A stretch of DNA of 64,000 bases from Algibacter luteus (GTDB lineage: Bacteria; Bacteroidota; Bacteroidia; Flavobacteriales; Flavobacteriaceae). The stretch covers positions 289,847 through 353,846 of the forward strand of contig NZ_FQYK01000003.1 of NCBI RefSeq assembly GCF_900141715.1. Reading direction: 5' to 3'. Both the position numbers and the translations under genes were made by a program. Position 1 is the first letter of the stretch. Every line of letters begins with the position of its first letter. The notes below the pieces were generated by a model. That model was not told where the DNA came from. It searched no databases and worked only from the letters and a program-made list of their open reading frames with translations. Of the stretch, positions 45,532-54,366 are shown in pieces.

Positions 45532-45742
45532 AAATGAGGTGTGAAATTAAGGTGCAAATATAAGTCTTTTTATAGATTACGTTGTGTTTATTTTTTCAAT
45601 TAATTACCTTAGAAAAAAGTTAAATTTAAATGTGACTTTTTAAAAAAGCAGGTGTCTTAATATTGAATGCTATTATTAACAGAAATTGGGGGATGATATT
45701 ATATTGTCTCCTTTTTTGATTTTTATTATTGCATATTATCAA

Positions 45743-46384
45743 CTATTTTCTACCAAAATCGGCAGGAATTTCTCCCCAAGCTTTGGTTTCCCATTTTACA
45801 ATTACCGTATTATAAGTATTGTTTTTTAGCCAATAGATAGCTCTATCTACCAAATCGAATACAGGTTTGTTTTTTTCGCTACGTTTTAGTTTGGTATTAC
45901 ATTTTTTATTTTTCACCCAGCTTATAGCAGTTTTAGAGTCGGTATATATTATTCTATCGCTATTGTTTTTTTTAAGTAGGGCTAAACCATGAACAATGGC
46001 TAAAAACTCACCGATATTGTTAGTGCCTTCTTCAAAAGGACCTTGAATAAAAAGTTGTTCTTTGGTTTTGGTGTCTACACCTCGGTACTCCATTTTACCA
46101 GGGTTACCGCTTGATGCCGCATCAACGGAAATAGAATTATAATTGGGTTGTCCTATTTTTTTAAGTTGAACTTCCGTAAGTTCACTTTTTAAGGATTTGT
46201 TTTTACCTATATAATCTTTGTAATTTCCTTTCAGCGCTTTTTTTGCTGCTTCAAAAGTTAAAAACGATTTGTATTGAGCGCCTTCAAAGTTTGATATTTG
46301 AGCTTTACAATCATCCCAAGTTTCAAAAACACCAGTTTTATGGCCCTTCCAAACGGTATAATATTTCTTTTTCTTTTTGCTCAT
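45743..46384 (-). CDS. Ribonuclease H family protein with N-terminal viroplasmin domain
   Basis: A 213-residue protein. Residues 1-50 or so (KYYTVWKGHKTGVFETWDDC) form the viroplasmin/RNA-binding domain that binds RNA-DNA hybrids in RNase H1. The rest is an RNase HI fold with catalytic Asp in SVDAASSGNPG, Glu in NIGEFLAIVHG and Asp in IYTDSKTA; it removes RNA from RNA-DNA hybrids. The eukaryote-like domain layout is common in Bacteroidota. It lies 44 bases after purN on the same strand. Confidence 0.88.
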   Translation of the reverse strand: MSKKKKKYYTVWKGHKTGVFETWDDCKAQISNFEGAQYKSFLTFEAAKKALKGNYKDYIGKNKSLKSELTEVQLKKIGQPNYNSISVDAASSGNPGKMEYRGVDTKTKEQLFIQGPFEEGTNNIGEFLAIVHGLALLKKNNSDRIIYTDSKTAISWVKNKKCNTKLKRSEKNKPVFDLVDRAIYWLKNNTYNTVIVKWETKAWGEIPADFGRK

Positions 46385-46428
46385 TTACATCATTCTTCTA
46401 AAAAAGGAAACCTATTCAAATGTTACTG

Positions 46429-47001
46429 TTAATCGTGCCCTAATAATAGTTTGCTTACTACTTTGGGAAAGTGTTCCATTTCTAATTCGTGAATTTTTGC
46501 AGCAACATCTTCAGCTGAATCTGTTTTTTCAACTTGACATTTAGCTTGAAAAATAATAGCACCTTCATCATAATGTTCATTAACATAATGAATGGTTATC
46601 CCTGTTTCAGTTTCATTATTAGCCACCACAGCATTGTGTACATGCATGCCATACATCCCTTTACCTCCATATTTAGGTAATAAAGCAGGGTGCACATTAA
46701 TCACTTTGTTTGGGAATTCACTTAAAATATGATCTGGAAATTTCCATAAAAAACCAGCCAAAATAATAAGATCTGGTTTGGCTGCTCTTAAAATGTTTAA
46801 CACATCGTCTGTTTCTGAAAGGGCTATTTTGTTGAATGACAGTGCGCTAACTTTAAGCTTTTTAGCTCGCTCCAAAACTTTGGCATGAGGATTGTTACTG
46901 AGTACTTGAATAACAGACGCATTATCGCTGTTGTGAAAAAACTTAATTAAATTTTCAGCATTAGTACCACTTCCGGACGCAAAAATTACAATACGTTTCA
47001 T
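46429..47001 (-). CDS. purN: Phosphoribosylglycinamide formyltransferase
   Basis: A 190-residue enzyme that transfers a formyl group from 10-formyltetrahydrofolate to GAR in purine synthesis. The N-terminal phosphate-binding loop is FASGSGTNAENLI. The active site has the Asn-His-Asp type residues in NVHPALLPKYGGKGMYG (His-Pro-Ala-Leu-Leu-Pro) and NEHYDEGAII. The length is standard. It is divergent from acpP and closely precedes rnhA on the minus strand. Confidence 0.93.
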   Translation of the reverse strand: MKRIVIFASGSGTNAENLIKFFHNSDNASVIQVLSNNPHAKVLERAKKLKVSALSFNKIALSETDDVLNILRAAKPDLIILAGFLWKFPDHILSEFPNKVINVHPALLPKYGGKGMYGMHVHNAVVANNETETGITIHYVNEHYDEGAIIFQAKCQVEKTDSAEDVAAKIHELEMEHFPKVVSKLLLGHD

Positions 47002-47148
47002 TTTACAGACTATAGTGTTAAATATTGTTCAAACAAAAAAAAGAATAATTATTAACAATTAGAAGGTAAAAACTAAATACTTAAAAGTAATTTTAGTAAA
47101 TTACCAACACATTTTTAAAGTAAAAGTGTATTATAAAATAAAGTTTTT

Positions 47149-47156
47149 TATTTTTG
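47149..47156 (+). promoter_or_regulatory. -7 promoter element for acpP
   Basis: TATTTTTG matches TAnnTTTG, about 33 bases before the acpP start codon. No clear -33 TTTG. Confidence 0.55.
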
Positions 47157-47188
47157 CCAACTAATTAAAACATTTAAATTAAAAGATT

Positions 47189-47422
47189 ATGTCAGACATT
47201 GCATCAAGAGTAAAAGCGATTATCGTAGACAAATTAGGAGTAGATGAGAACGAAGTTGTTACTGAAGCTAGCTTCACAAACGATTTAGGAGCAGACTCTT
47301 TAGACACTGTAGAATTAATTATGGAATTCGAAAAAGAGTTTGATATCCAAATTCCAGACGATCAGGCTGAAAATATCGCAACAGTAGGTCAAGCTATTTC
47401 TTATATAGAAGCTGCAAAATAA
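47189..47422 (+). CDS. acpP: Acyl carrier protein
   Basis: A 77-residue acidic protein that carries growing fatty acids on phosphopantetheine at Ser37 in the universal [15 protein letters not shown] motif. The length and helix pattern are standard. The downstream fabF, 22 bases away, encodes the condensing enzyme that uses it, so the pair is an operon, as in many bacteria. It is divergent from purN. Confidence 0.97.
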   Translation: MSDIASRVKAIIVDKLGVDENEVVTEASFTNDLGADSLDTVELIMEFEKEFDIQIPDDQAENIATVGQAISYIEAAK

Positions 47423-47444
47423 GCAAAAAACAAGCAAATACTTT

Positions 47445-48695
47445 ATGGAATTAAAGCGAGTTGTAGTCACAGGATTAGGAGCTTTAACACCAATTGGCAA
47501 TACCAAAGAAGAATATTGGGAAGGCTTAATTAGTGGAAAAAGTGGGGCTGCGCCTATAACATATTATGATACCGAAAAGTTTAAAACAAAGTTCGCTTGC
47601 GAATTGAAAAACTTTAACGTAACAGATTTTATCGACAGAAAAGAAGCGCGAAAAATGGATAAGTTTGCACAATACGCCATGGTGGCTGCAGACGAAGCTA
47701 TTGCCGATTCTAAATTGGATTTAGATAAAGTTAATAAATTACGTGTTGGTGTTATTTGGGGTGCAGGAATTGGTGGTTTAGAAACCTTTCAGCAAGAAGT
47801 TTTGAACTTTGCTGCCGGTGATGGAACACCGAGATTTAACCCGTTTTTCATTCCTAAAATGATTGCAGACATAGCGCCAGGTAATATCTCTATAAAACAT
47901 GGTTTTATGGGGCCTAATTACACAACGGTCTCTGCTTGTGCGTCTTCGGCTAATGCTATTTTTGATGCTTTAAACTCTATACGTTTAGGGCATACAGATA
48001 TAGTTGTTACCGGTGGAAGTGAAGCAGCAGTTACTATTGCTGGTATGGGTGGTTTTAACGCGATGCATGCGCTATCTACTAGAAATGAAAGTCCTGAAAC
48101 AGCCTCTCGTCCTTTTGACGCTACAAGAGATGGTTTTGTTTTAGGTGAAGGTGCAGGAGCACTTGTTCTAGAAGAATACGAACATGCTAAAGCAAGAGGA
48201 GCTAAGATATATGCAGAATGCGTTGGAGGAGGTTTATCTTCTGATGCTCATCATATGACAGCGCCACATCCAGAAGGCATTGGTGTTATTGCAGTAATGA
48301 AAAATTGTTTGGAAAATGCAGGCCTTAGACCGGAAGATGTAGACCATATTAATACACATGGTACTTCTACCCCGCTAGGAGACGTTGCAGAATTAAAAGC
48401 AATTTCAGAAGTGTTTGGAAGTCACGCTAAGAACATAAATATTAATTCGACAAAATCAATGACTGGGCACCTTTTAGGTGCAGCAGGAGCTATAGAAGCA
48501 ATTTCGGTTATATTGGCTATGGAGCATGGTATAGTACCACCAACAATAAACCACACGACTGTAGATGAAAACATTGATCCTGAATTAAATTTAACCTTAA
48601 ACAAGGCTCAAAAGCGAGACGTAAAAGTAGCAATGAGTAATACATTTGGATTTGGCGGTCATAACGCTTGTGTATTGTTCAAAAAATTAGATTAA
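47445..48695 (+). CDS. fabF: Beta-ketoacyl-ACP synthase II
   Basis: A 416-residue condensing enzyme that extends acyl-ACP with malonyl-ACP. The nucleophile is Cys165 in TVSACASSANAI, and the two catalytic His are in NTHGTSTPLGD and KSMTGHLLGAAGA. GFGGHNACVLF is the typical C-terminus. It acts in the cytoplasm with the AcpP encoded just upstream; rnc begins seven bases after it. Confidence 0.96.
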   Translation: MELKRVVVTGLGALTPIGNTKEEYWEGLISGKSGAAPITYYDTEKFKTKFACELKNFNVTDFIDRKEARKMDKFAQYAMVAADEAIADSKLDLDKVNKLRVGVIWGAGIGGLETFQQEVLNFAAGDGTPRFNPFFIPKMIADIAPGNISIKHGFMGPNYTTVSACASSANAIFDALNSIRLGHTDIVVTGGSEAAVTIAGMGGFNAMHALSTRNESPETASRPFDATRDGFVLGEGAGALVLEEYEHAKARGAKIYAECVGGGLSSDAHHMTAPHPEGIGVIAVMKNCLENAGLRPEDVDHINTHGTSTPLGDVAELKAISEVFGSHAKNININSTKSMTGHLLGAAGAIEAISVILAMEHGIVPPTINHTTVDENIDPELNLTLNKAQKRDVKVAMSNTFGFGGHNACVLFKKLD

Positions 48696-48702
48696 ATCCC
48701 GA

Positions 48703-49443
48703 ATGGATAAAATTCGTAACATACTAAATTCCCGTTTTAAACGTAACGGGAATTTTTTTATGGAATTAAGTAAAATCCTTGGGTTTAAACCAAAAAATCT
48801 TAAATACTACAAAAGAGCCTTTACGCACCGGTCTATGAACATTAGAGACCCTAAAGGCAATGCATTTAATTATGAACGTTTAGAATTTTTAGGTGATGCC
48901 ATGTTAAGCTCAGTAATTGCATCACATTTATACCTTGAAGTACCGAGTGGCGATGAAGGTTATTTAACCAAAATGCGATCTAAAGTTGTAAGTAGAGAGC
49001 ATTTAAATGAGCTAGGTAAAGATTTAAAACTTATTGACTTGGTGGAAAGTAAAATCCCTCCAGGACAGTTTGGAGACAATATCCATGGTAATATATTTGA
49101 AGCTCTAATAGGAGCTATTTTTCTAGATAGAGGGTATAAATATTGCGAGAAGTTTATTTATAAACGCGTTATTACCCCTTATGTTGATATCGAAACTTTA
49201 GAAGGAAAGGTTATAAGCTATAAAAGTTTGCTAATTGAATGGTGTCAAAAAGAAAAAAAGACTTTTGGTTATAATGTTTATGAAGATACTGGAAATGACG
49301 ATGTACGACATTTTTCAGTAAAATTATCGGTAGACGAAAAAGTTATTGCTAAAGCCAGAGCAACTTCAAAGAAAAAGGCAGAAGAAAAAGCTTCCAAACG
49401 TGCCTTTTTTGCTTTCCAAAGCAGAATGTCAAAGATGCTATAA
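48703..49443 (+). CDS. rnc: Ribonuclease III
   Basis: A 246-residue double-stranded-RNA endonuclease that matures rRNA and cuts structured mRNAs. The catalytic domain has the signature NYERLEFLGDAML with metal-binding Glu and Asp, and a second acidic site in NIFEALIGAIFLD. The C-terminal dsRNA-binding domain begins near KSLLIEWCQKEKK and ends GKA-like ATSKKKAEEKASKRAF. A basic N-terminal extension of about 20 residues is seen in other Flavobacteriia. It is in the acpP-fabF-rnc operon. Confidence 0.95.
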   Translation: MDKIRNILNSRFKRNGNFFMELSKILGFKPKNLKYYKRAFTHRSMNIRDPKGNAFNYERLEFLGDAMLSSVIASHLYLEVPSGDEGYLTKMRSKVVSREHLNELGKDLKLIDLVESKIPPGQFGDNIHGNIFEALIGAIFLDRGYKYCEKFIYKRVITPYVDIETLEGKVISYKSLLIEWCQKEKKTFGYNVYEDTGNDDVRHFSVKLSVDEKVIAKARATSKKKAEEKASKRAFFAFQSRMSKML

Positions 49444-49562
49444 TCTTCTTACTTTTCATTAATTTTACTAAAACGTTTTAGTGGTTTTTCTTTGTAAGAA
49501 TAGCACAATCTTAATATAACTGAACGTTTTTAATACTATATTTACGAAATTTAAAATAAGTT

Positions 49563-50048
49563 ATGGCTGTTCACAAACTTATTCTTGATGATGCTTTTGA
49601 GGAGGCATTGTATACTTTAATTGCAATTCATTGCAGACTTGAAGATTATCGTTTAGCATATCTTCTCAATAATCATTTAGGTATAACCCTCGCTAGAAAA
49701 GCATCAGATTTAGATTATAACAATGGACAAGTATCTTATTCAATATTTGAATGGGAAGACCAAAAACAATTAGTAACATGGAGTTTGGTTTCTAACATTT
49801 GTAAAACCGAAGAATTTCAGAAAACAGATTATAAGTCGTTATTCGACAACCAAGAAAATATAACCAAAACATTTCAATTAGTGCCAGAGTATAAAACTGT
49901 AAATTATTTTTTAAAAATAGACAGTGAAATCAGTTTTAGTAAAGAAAAATATATTATCGATAGTATATTAAAATTACCTCAAATTGCTACTGCTTACAGT
50001 GTTGATTCTAACACTTTGAAATCTAAAGAGAATTTAATATTTAACTAA
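49563..50048 (+). CDS. IPExxxVDY family protein
   Basis: A 161-residue protein conserved in Bacteroidota beside pyk and rnc. The family motif appears as VPEYKTVNYFLKI. The N-terminal part contains LAYLLNNHLGITLARK. No signal peptide or known catalytic residues; function unknown. Its stop overlaps the pyk start (TAATG), so the two are probably co-translated. Confidence 0.85.
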   Translation: MAVHKLILDDAFEEALYTLIAIHCRLEDYRLAYLLNNHLGITLARKASDLDYNNGQVSYSIFEWEDQKQLVTWSLVSNICKTEEFQKTDYKSLFDNQENITKTFQLVPEYKTVNYFLKIDSEISFSKEKYIIDSILKLPQIATAYSVDSNTLKSKENLIFN

Positions 50049-51490
50049 TGTCAATAAATAAAAAAACCAAAATAGTAGCAACTCTAGGTCCAGCTACAAG
50101 TACGAAAGAAGTTTTAAAAGGCATGCTTGAAGAAGGCGCTAATGTTTTTAGAATAAACTTTTCTCATGCCGACTATAAAGATGTGAAGGAACGTATTCAA
50201 ATGATTCGTGAGCTAAACGAAGAGTACGGATACACTGCCGCTATACTTGGAGATTTACAAGGGCCAAAACTTCGTGTGGGAGTTATGAAGGAGGAAGTAG
50301 TTGTAAACCCAGGAGACGAAATAATTTTTGCAACAGGCGAACGTTTTGAAGGCACTAAAGAACGTGTTTATATGACCTACGAAAGGTTCCCACAGGACGC
50401 GAATCCTGGAGAACGTATCCTTTTAGACGATGGAAAATTAATTTTCGAAGTTGTTTCTACAGATAAAAAGAAGGAAGTAAAAGCAAAAGTTATTCAAGGG
50501 GGACCATTAAAATCAAAAAAGGGAGTTAATCTTCCTAATACTAATATTTCACAACCGGCGTTAACAGAAAAAGATATAGAAGATGCTATTTTTGCCATCA
50601 AACAAGATGTTGATTGGATTGCACTTTCATTTGTGCGTCATGCTGAAGATTTAATGCAATTACGAGATTTAATTGCTAAACATGCAGACCACAAAATTCC
50701 TATTATTGCGAAGATTGAAAAGCCAGAAGCAGTAGAAAATATAGATAAAATTGTAGCACATTGTGATGGTTTAATGGTTGCACGTGGCGATTTAGGAGTA
50801 GAAGTTCCAGCTGAGGAAGTACCACTAATTCAAAAGCAATTGGTGTTGCGTGCTAAAAAAGCAAGAATTCCGGTAATTATTGCTACGCAAATGATGGAAA
50901 CCATGATTTCTAGCTTAACACCAACACGAGCTGAAGTTAACGACGTTGCAAACTCTGTTATGGATGGCGCCGACGCTGTAATGCTCTCTGGAGAAACTTC
51001 CGTAGGTCAATACCCTGTGCAAGTTATCAAGCAAATGGCAAATATTTTAAAGAATGTAGAAAATTCTAAGTTAATTCAAGTTCCTCAATTGCCACCTCAT
51101 ATTCGTACCAATCGATACATCACAAAATCAATATGTTATCATGCCGCAAATATGGCTAATGAAATTAATGCAAAAGCTATATCCACATTAACCAATAGTG
51201 GGTATACTGCATTTCAGATTTCAGCTTGGAGACCGTCATGTCATATCTTAGTATTTACTTCAAACAAGCGTATTTTAACACGTTTAAGTTTACTTTGGGG
51301 TGTACGTGCCTTTTATTATGATAGGTTCGTAAGTACCGATGAAACCATTGAAGATGTTAACAAAATTGCATGTAAAATGGGCTATTTAGATGTGGGCGAT
51401 ATGCTTATAAGTTTAGCAGCGATGCCAATTCAAGCCAAAGGAATGGTAAACACATTACGTGTAACAGAAATAGAAAGCTGCAGTTTTTAA
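50048..51490 (+). CDS. pyk: Pyruvate kinase
   Basis: A 480-residue glycolytic enzyme that makes pyruvate and ATP from phosphoenolpyruvate. Signatures are TKIVATLGPATSTKE with NFSHADY near the N-terminus, the active-site IIAKIEKPEAVENI (Lys and Glu), MVARGDLGVEVP, and MMETMISSLTPTRAEVNDVAN. The C-terminal allosteric domain is present but ends soon after. The start overlaps the stop of the IPExxxVDY gene. Confidence 0.96.
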   Translation: MSINKKTKIVATLGPATSTKEVLKGMLEEGANVFRINFSHADYKDVKERIQMIRELNEEYGYTAAILGDLQGPKLRVGVMKEEVVVNPGDEIIFATGERFEGTKERVYMTYERFPQDANPGERILLDDGKLIFEVVSTDKKKEVKAKVIQGGPLKSKKGVNLPNTNISQPALTEKDIEDAIFAIKQDVDWIALSFVRHAEDLMQLRDLIAKHADHKIPIIAKIEKPEAVENIDKIVAHCDGLMVARGDLGVEVPAEEVPLIQKQLVLRAKKARIPVIIATQMMETMISSLTPTRAEVNDVANSVMDGADAVMLSGETSVGQYPVQVIKQMANILKNVENSKLIQVPQLPPHIRTNRYITKSICYHAANMANEINAKAISTLTNSGYTAFQISAWRPSCHILVFTSNKRILTRLSLLWGVRAFYYDRFVSTDETIEDVNKIACKMGYLDVGDMLISLAAMPIQAKGMVNTLRVTEIESCSF

Positions 51491-51537
51491 GCTAGTTTTA
51501 ATTAAAAATATACGTGTAAATTTTATCTCTTAATCAT

Positions 51538-52080
51538 ATGAAGTTGATACAGAATAATTTAAAATTAATAGCTGCCATAGCCATACTTATTTATAGTACA
51601 AATACGATGGCACAGTCAACAAGCGTCGTTGTTATTGATAGTACTTCGAAGAAAGAAAGTAGATTGAAATTTGCATGTGGATTTGGATTGAATTTTGTCG
51701 GGGCAACAAACATAAGTTTATCTCCAAATTTAATTTATAGAGCAAGTGATAAAATTAACCTAGGTTTTGGATTACAGGGTAGTTATGCAGCTGTAAAAGA
51801 CTTGCAAAAAACAACTACATTTGGCTTTAATGCCATTAGTATTTATACACCAACAAAAAAATTCAGCATGTTGTTAGAGTTAGTTCAACTCAATGTAACT
51901 ACCAAAATAGAAACTCCAATAGAAGATAAAAATAGTTATTGGGATACCGCACTTTTTGTAGGCGCAGGGATTAATATAACCAATAAATTTACAATTGGAG
52001 CAAAGTATAATTTACTCTATAATGAAGACGAAAGTGTTTATACAAGCCCTGTTGTGCCTTTTGTAAATATTATATTCTAG
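51538..52080 (+). CDS. Predicted outer-membrane beta-barrel protein, unknown function
   Basis: A 180-residue exported protein: the signal peptide (LIAAIAILIYSTNTMAQ) ends in the AQ typical of this phylum. The mature part has alternating hydrophobic strands (FACGFGLNFVGATNISLSPN, INLGFGLQGSYAAV, LFVGAGINITNKFTIGAKYN) that suggest a small beta-barrel. I do not recognise a specific family. It lies 48 bases after pyk and may be read through from it. Confidence 0.65.
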   Translation: MKLIQNNLKLIAAIAILIYSTNTMAQSTSVVVIDSTSKKESRLKFACGFGLNFVGATNISLSPNLIYRASDKINLGFGLQGSYAAVKDLQKTTTFGFNAISIYTPTKKFSMLLELVQLNVTTKIETPIEDKNSYWDTALFVGAGINITNKFTIGAKYNLLYNEDESVYTSPVVPFVNIIF

Positions 52081-52161
52081 GATAAGCTTTATTACGCTAG
52101 TTCATATTTTCATGATTTGTTTTGAGAAATAAAGTATGGGGAGCGTCAATATAACCTTAAG

Positions 52162-53262
52162 CTAAAACTCAAACTTTAGTTGTACACTAACACTTTTTTT
52201 AATTTCGGGAGTTTTCTTTTTTTTGTTGTTTAAATTAGATAGTGAAATACCCAACAATCGTACTGAATTACTTAGTCGTTCTTGGAATAATAAATCTTTA
52301 GCAGTTTCTAAAATCACACTTTTATCACTTATAAAATAAGGCAATGTTTTACTTCTAGTTTGTAGTGTAAAATCACTATATTTTATTTTTAAGGTTAACG
52401 TTTTTCCTGCAACATTACTTTTGTTTAAGCGTCGTGCAACTTCTTCAGAAATATGGTCTAATTTTTCAAGCATAAAAACTTCAGAAGACAAGTTTTCAGA
52501 AAATGTGCGTTCAGCAGCTAAACTTTTTCGGGTTCTATCGGGTTTCACTTCACTGTCATGAATACCTCTAACAATGTAATAATAGTAGCGTCCAGACTTT
52601 CCAAAATTTTCATCTAAATACTGCAAAGATTTTTGCTTCAAATCTAATCCAGTAAAAATGCCTTTTTGGTACATTTTTTCAGCAGTTACTTTACCAACTC
52701 CATAAAATTTTCTAATATCTAATTGTTCTAAAAACGATAATACCTCTTCCGGATTTACCGTTTTTTGTCCGTTTGGTTTATTATAATCACTAGCAACTTT
52801 AGCAATAAACTTATTTATAGAAATTCCTGCCGAAGCGGTCAATCCAACTTCATTTAAAATACGTTTTCTTATATCTTTAGCTATTAAAGATGCACTTGGG
52901 TTACCTTTTTTATTTTGGGTTACATCTAAATAGGCTTCATCCAGAGATAATGGTTCCACCAAATCGGTATAATCATAAAATATTTTTCTAATCTTTTTTG
53001 AAATTTCGGTATATCTGTCAAATCGAGGGCGTACAAAAATTAAATCAGGGCACAATTTTGCAGCCAATGCCCCTGCCATCGCACTTTTTACACCATAAGT
53101 TCTGGCCTCATAGCTAGCTGCACTTACCACGCCTCGCTTACCACCACCACCAACAGCAATAGGTTTTCCATTTAATTCTGGGTTATCCATTTGCTCTACA
53201 GAGGCATAAAATGCATCCATATCTACATGAATAATTTTTCGTATTGGTAAATCGGTAGACAT
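52162..53262 (-). CDS. dinB: DNA polymerase IV (Y family)
   Basis: A 366-residue translesion polymerase. The palm motifs are IIHVDMDAFYASVEQ (catalytic Asp) and EPLSLDEAYLDVT (catalytic Asp-Glu). The helix-hairpin-helix region contains IRKFYGVGKVTAEKM, and the little-finger domain follows. It begins near a perfect 14-bp palindrome shared with the divergent CYTH gene. A C-terminal beta-clamp-binding motif is not obvious; the end is VSVQLKFEF. Confidence 0.94.
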   Translation of the reverse strand: MSTDLPIRKIIHVDMDAFYASVEQMDNPELNGKPIAVGGGGKRGVVSAASYEARTYGVKSAMAGALAAKLCPDLIFVRPRFDRYTEISKKIRKIFYDYTDLVEPLSLDEAYLDVTQNKKGNPSASLIAKDIRKRILNEVGLTASAGISINKFIAKVASDYNKPNGQKTVNPEEVLSFLEQLDIRKFYGVGKVTAEKMYQKGIFTGLDLKQKSLQYLDENFGKSGRYYYYIVRGIHDSEVKPDRTRKSLAAERTFSENLSSEVFMLEKLDHISEEVARRLNKSNVAGKTLTLKIKYSDFTLQTRSKTLPYFISDKSVILETAKDLLFQERLSNSVRLLGISLSNLNNKKKKTPEIKKSVSVQLKFEF

Positions 53263-53271
53263 AGTGTAAAT

Positions 53272-53285
53272 TTATGAATTCATAA
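53272..53285. promoter_or_regulatory. Perfect 14-bp palindrome between dinB and the CYTH gene
   Basis: TTATGAATTCATAA sits ten bases before the dinB ATG and about 57 bases before the CYTH gene. It overlaps the region where a dinB -7 box (TAAATTTA on the minus strand) would be, so it could be an operator. Bacteroidota SOS boxes are poorly defined, so no regulator is named. Confidence 0.4.
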
Positions 53286-53341
53286 GTTTGAAAGATATCT
53301 TATATAAGTTAAAAAAAAATCTCGTTTTTGCGAGCTTTATT

Positions 53342-53815
53342 ATGATAGAAATTGAACGTAAATTTTTAGTGCTTTCGTCAGATTTTAAAGAAGAAGCATA
53401 TAAGAAAACAAGAATAATTCAAGGCTTTTTAAACACTCACAAAAAGCGTACGGTACGAGTGAGATTGATTGATAATGAAGGTGTTTTAACCGTTAAAGGG
53501 TTGTCTTCTAAAAACGGTTTATCGCGTTTTGAATGGGAGAAAGCAATAACAAAAGAAGATGTATTAGAACTTTTAAAATTATGCGAACCCGTTGTAATTG
53601 ATAAAATTAGATATCTTGTTAAAGCTGGAAATCATATTTTTGAAGTTGATGAGTTTCTCGCAGACAATGAAGGATTAATTATTGCTGAAATTGAATTGAA
53701 AAACGAAAACGAAACCTTCGAAAAACCATTTTGGTTAGGAAAAGAGGTTACAGGAGATATAAAATATTATAATTCGCAATTAAGTAAACAACCCTATAAC
53801 ACTTGGAATACATGA
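53342..53815 (+). CDS. CYTH domain-containing protein (triphosphatase/adenylate cyclase-like)
   Basis: The ATG at 53342 gives 157 residues starting MIEIERKFLV, the exact CYTH signature ExExK; the longer frame from 53288 would add 18 residues before it and cross a hairpin. Charged residues that line the triphosphate tunnel are in VRVRLIDNEG and LTVKG and in VDEFL. Bacterial members are mostly inorganic triphosphatases; cyclase activity is possible but less likely. Its stop overlaps the next gene's start (ATGA). Confidence 0.87.
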   Translation: MIEIERKFLVLSSDFKEEAYKKTRIIQGFLNTHKKRTVRVRLIDNEGVLTVKGLSSKNGLSRFEWEKAITKEDVLELLKLCEPVVIDKIRYLVKAGNHIFEVDEFLADNEGLIIAEIELKNENETFEKPFWLGKEVTGDIKYYNSQLSKQPYNTWNT

Positions 53816-54366
53816 AAAAAATAATTGTATTACTTTCAATTACGGCCATTTTATTGAGCTGTAAAGAAGAGGCCAAAGCATCTATTGCAGACATAAAAGA
53901 ACAATCTGAGGGGGAAATAAAAGACATAGTGAGCACCGAAGAAGTGGCTCCAGAAATCATTGAGGAAGTTCCTGAAAAGACAATAAAACAAATAAAAGAA
54001 GAGCTTAAAACTAAAGGCTTTAAAACTTTTGACTATGTAGATGAAAAAACCAAAGACACATTTTTGATGCAGCAATATTTCTTGGTGTTTTTGAAGAAAG
54101 GTCCAATTCGAGGTCAAAATGAAGAAGAGGCGGCAGAACTTCAAAAATTGCATATGGAACACTTAGCTAAAATGTACGAACTAGGTTATGCTGATATTTC
54201 TGGGCCATGTGGAGACGATGGCGATTTAAGAGGCATTACCATTTACAACGTCCCTAATTTAAAAATGGCAGATAGTTTAGCAAATGCCGACCCAATGGTA
54301 ATAGCTGGTCGATTACAAACTGAAGTTCATCCATGGTGGGCAGCCAAAGGTTTCATGTTAAGATAA
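53812..54366 (+). CDS. Lipoprotein with YciI-like domain
   Basis: From the ATG at 53812 the protein is 184 residues: signal MKKIIVLLSITAILLSC with lipobox LLSC, a charged linker of about 60 residues (repeated Glu and Lys), and a C-terminal domain with YCII-family features (YFLVFLKKGPIRGQNEEEAA, HMEHLAKMYELG, ADPMVIAGRLQTEVHPWW). YciI-like folds are found in small enzymes of uncertain role, usually cytoplasmic; a lipoprotein form is unusual. It overlaps both neighbours (ATGA upstream, TAATG downstream), so three genes are translationally linked. Confidence 0.78.
   Translation: MKKIIVLLSITAILLSCKEEAKASIADIKEQSEGEIKDIVSTEEVAPEIIEEVPEKTIKQIKEELKTKGFKTFDYVDEKTKDTFLMQQYFLVFLKKGPIRGQNEEEAAELQKLHMEHLAKMYELGYADISGPCGDDGDLRGITIYNVPNLKMADSLANADPMVIAGRLQTEVHPWWAAKGFMLR

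Noticed and set aside
45532..45742. Possible gene or RNA between rnhA and the PfkB-family kinase
   Set aside because: AT-rich with no ORF, hairpin with T-run or repeat that I can support.
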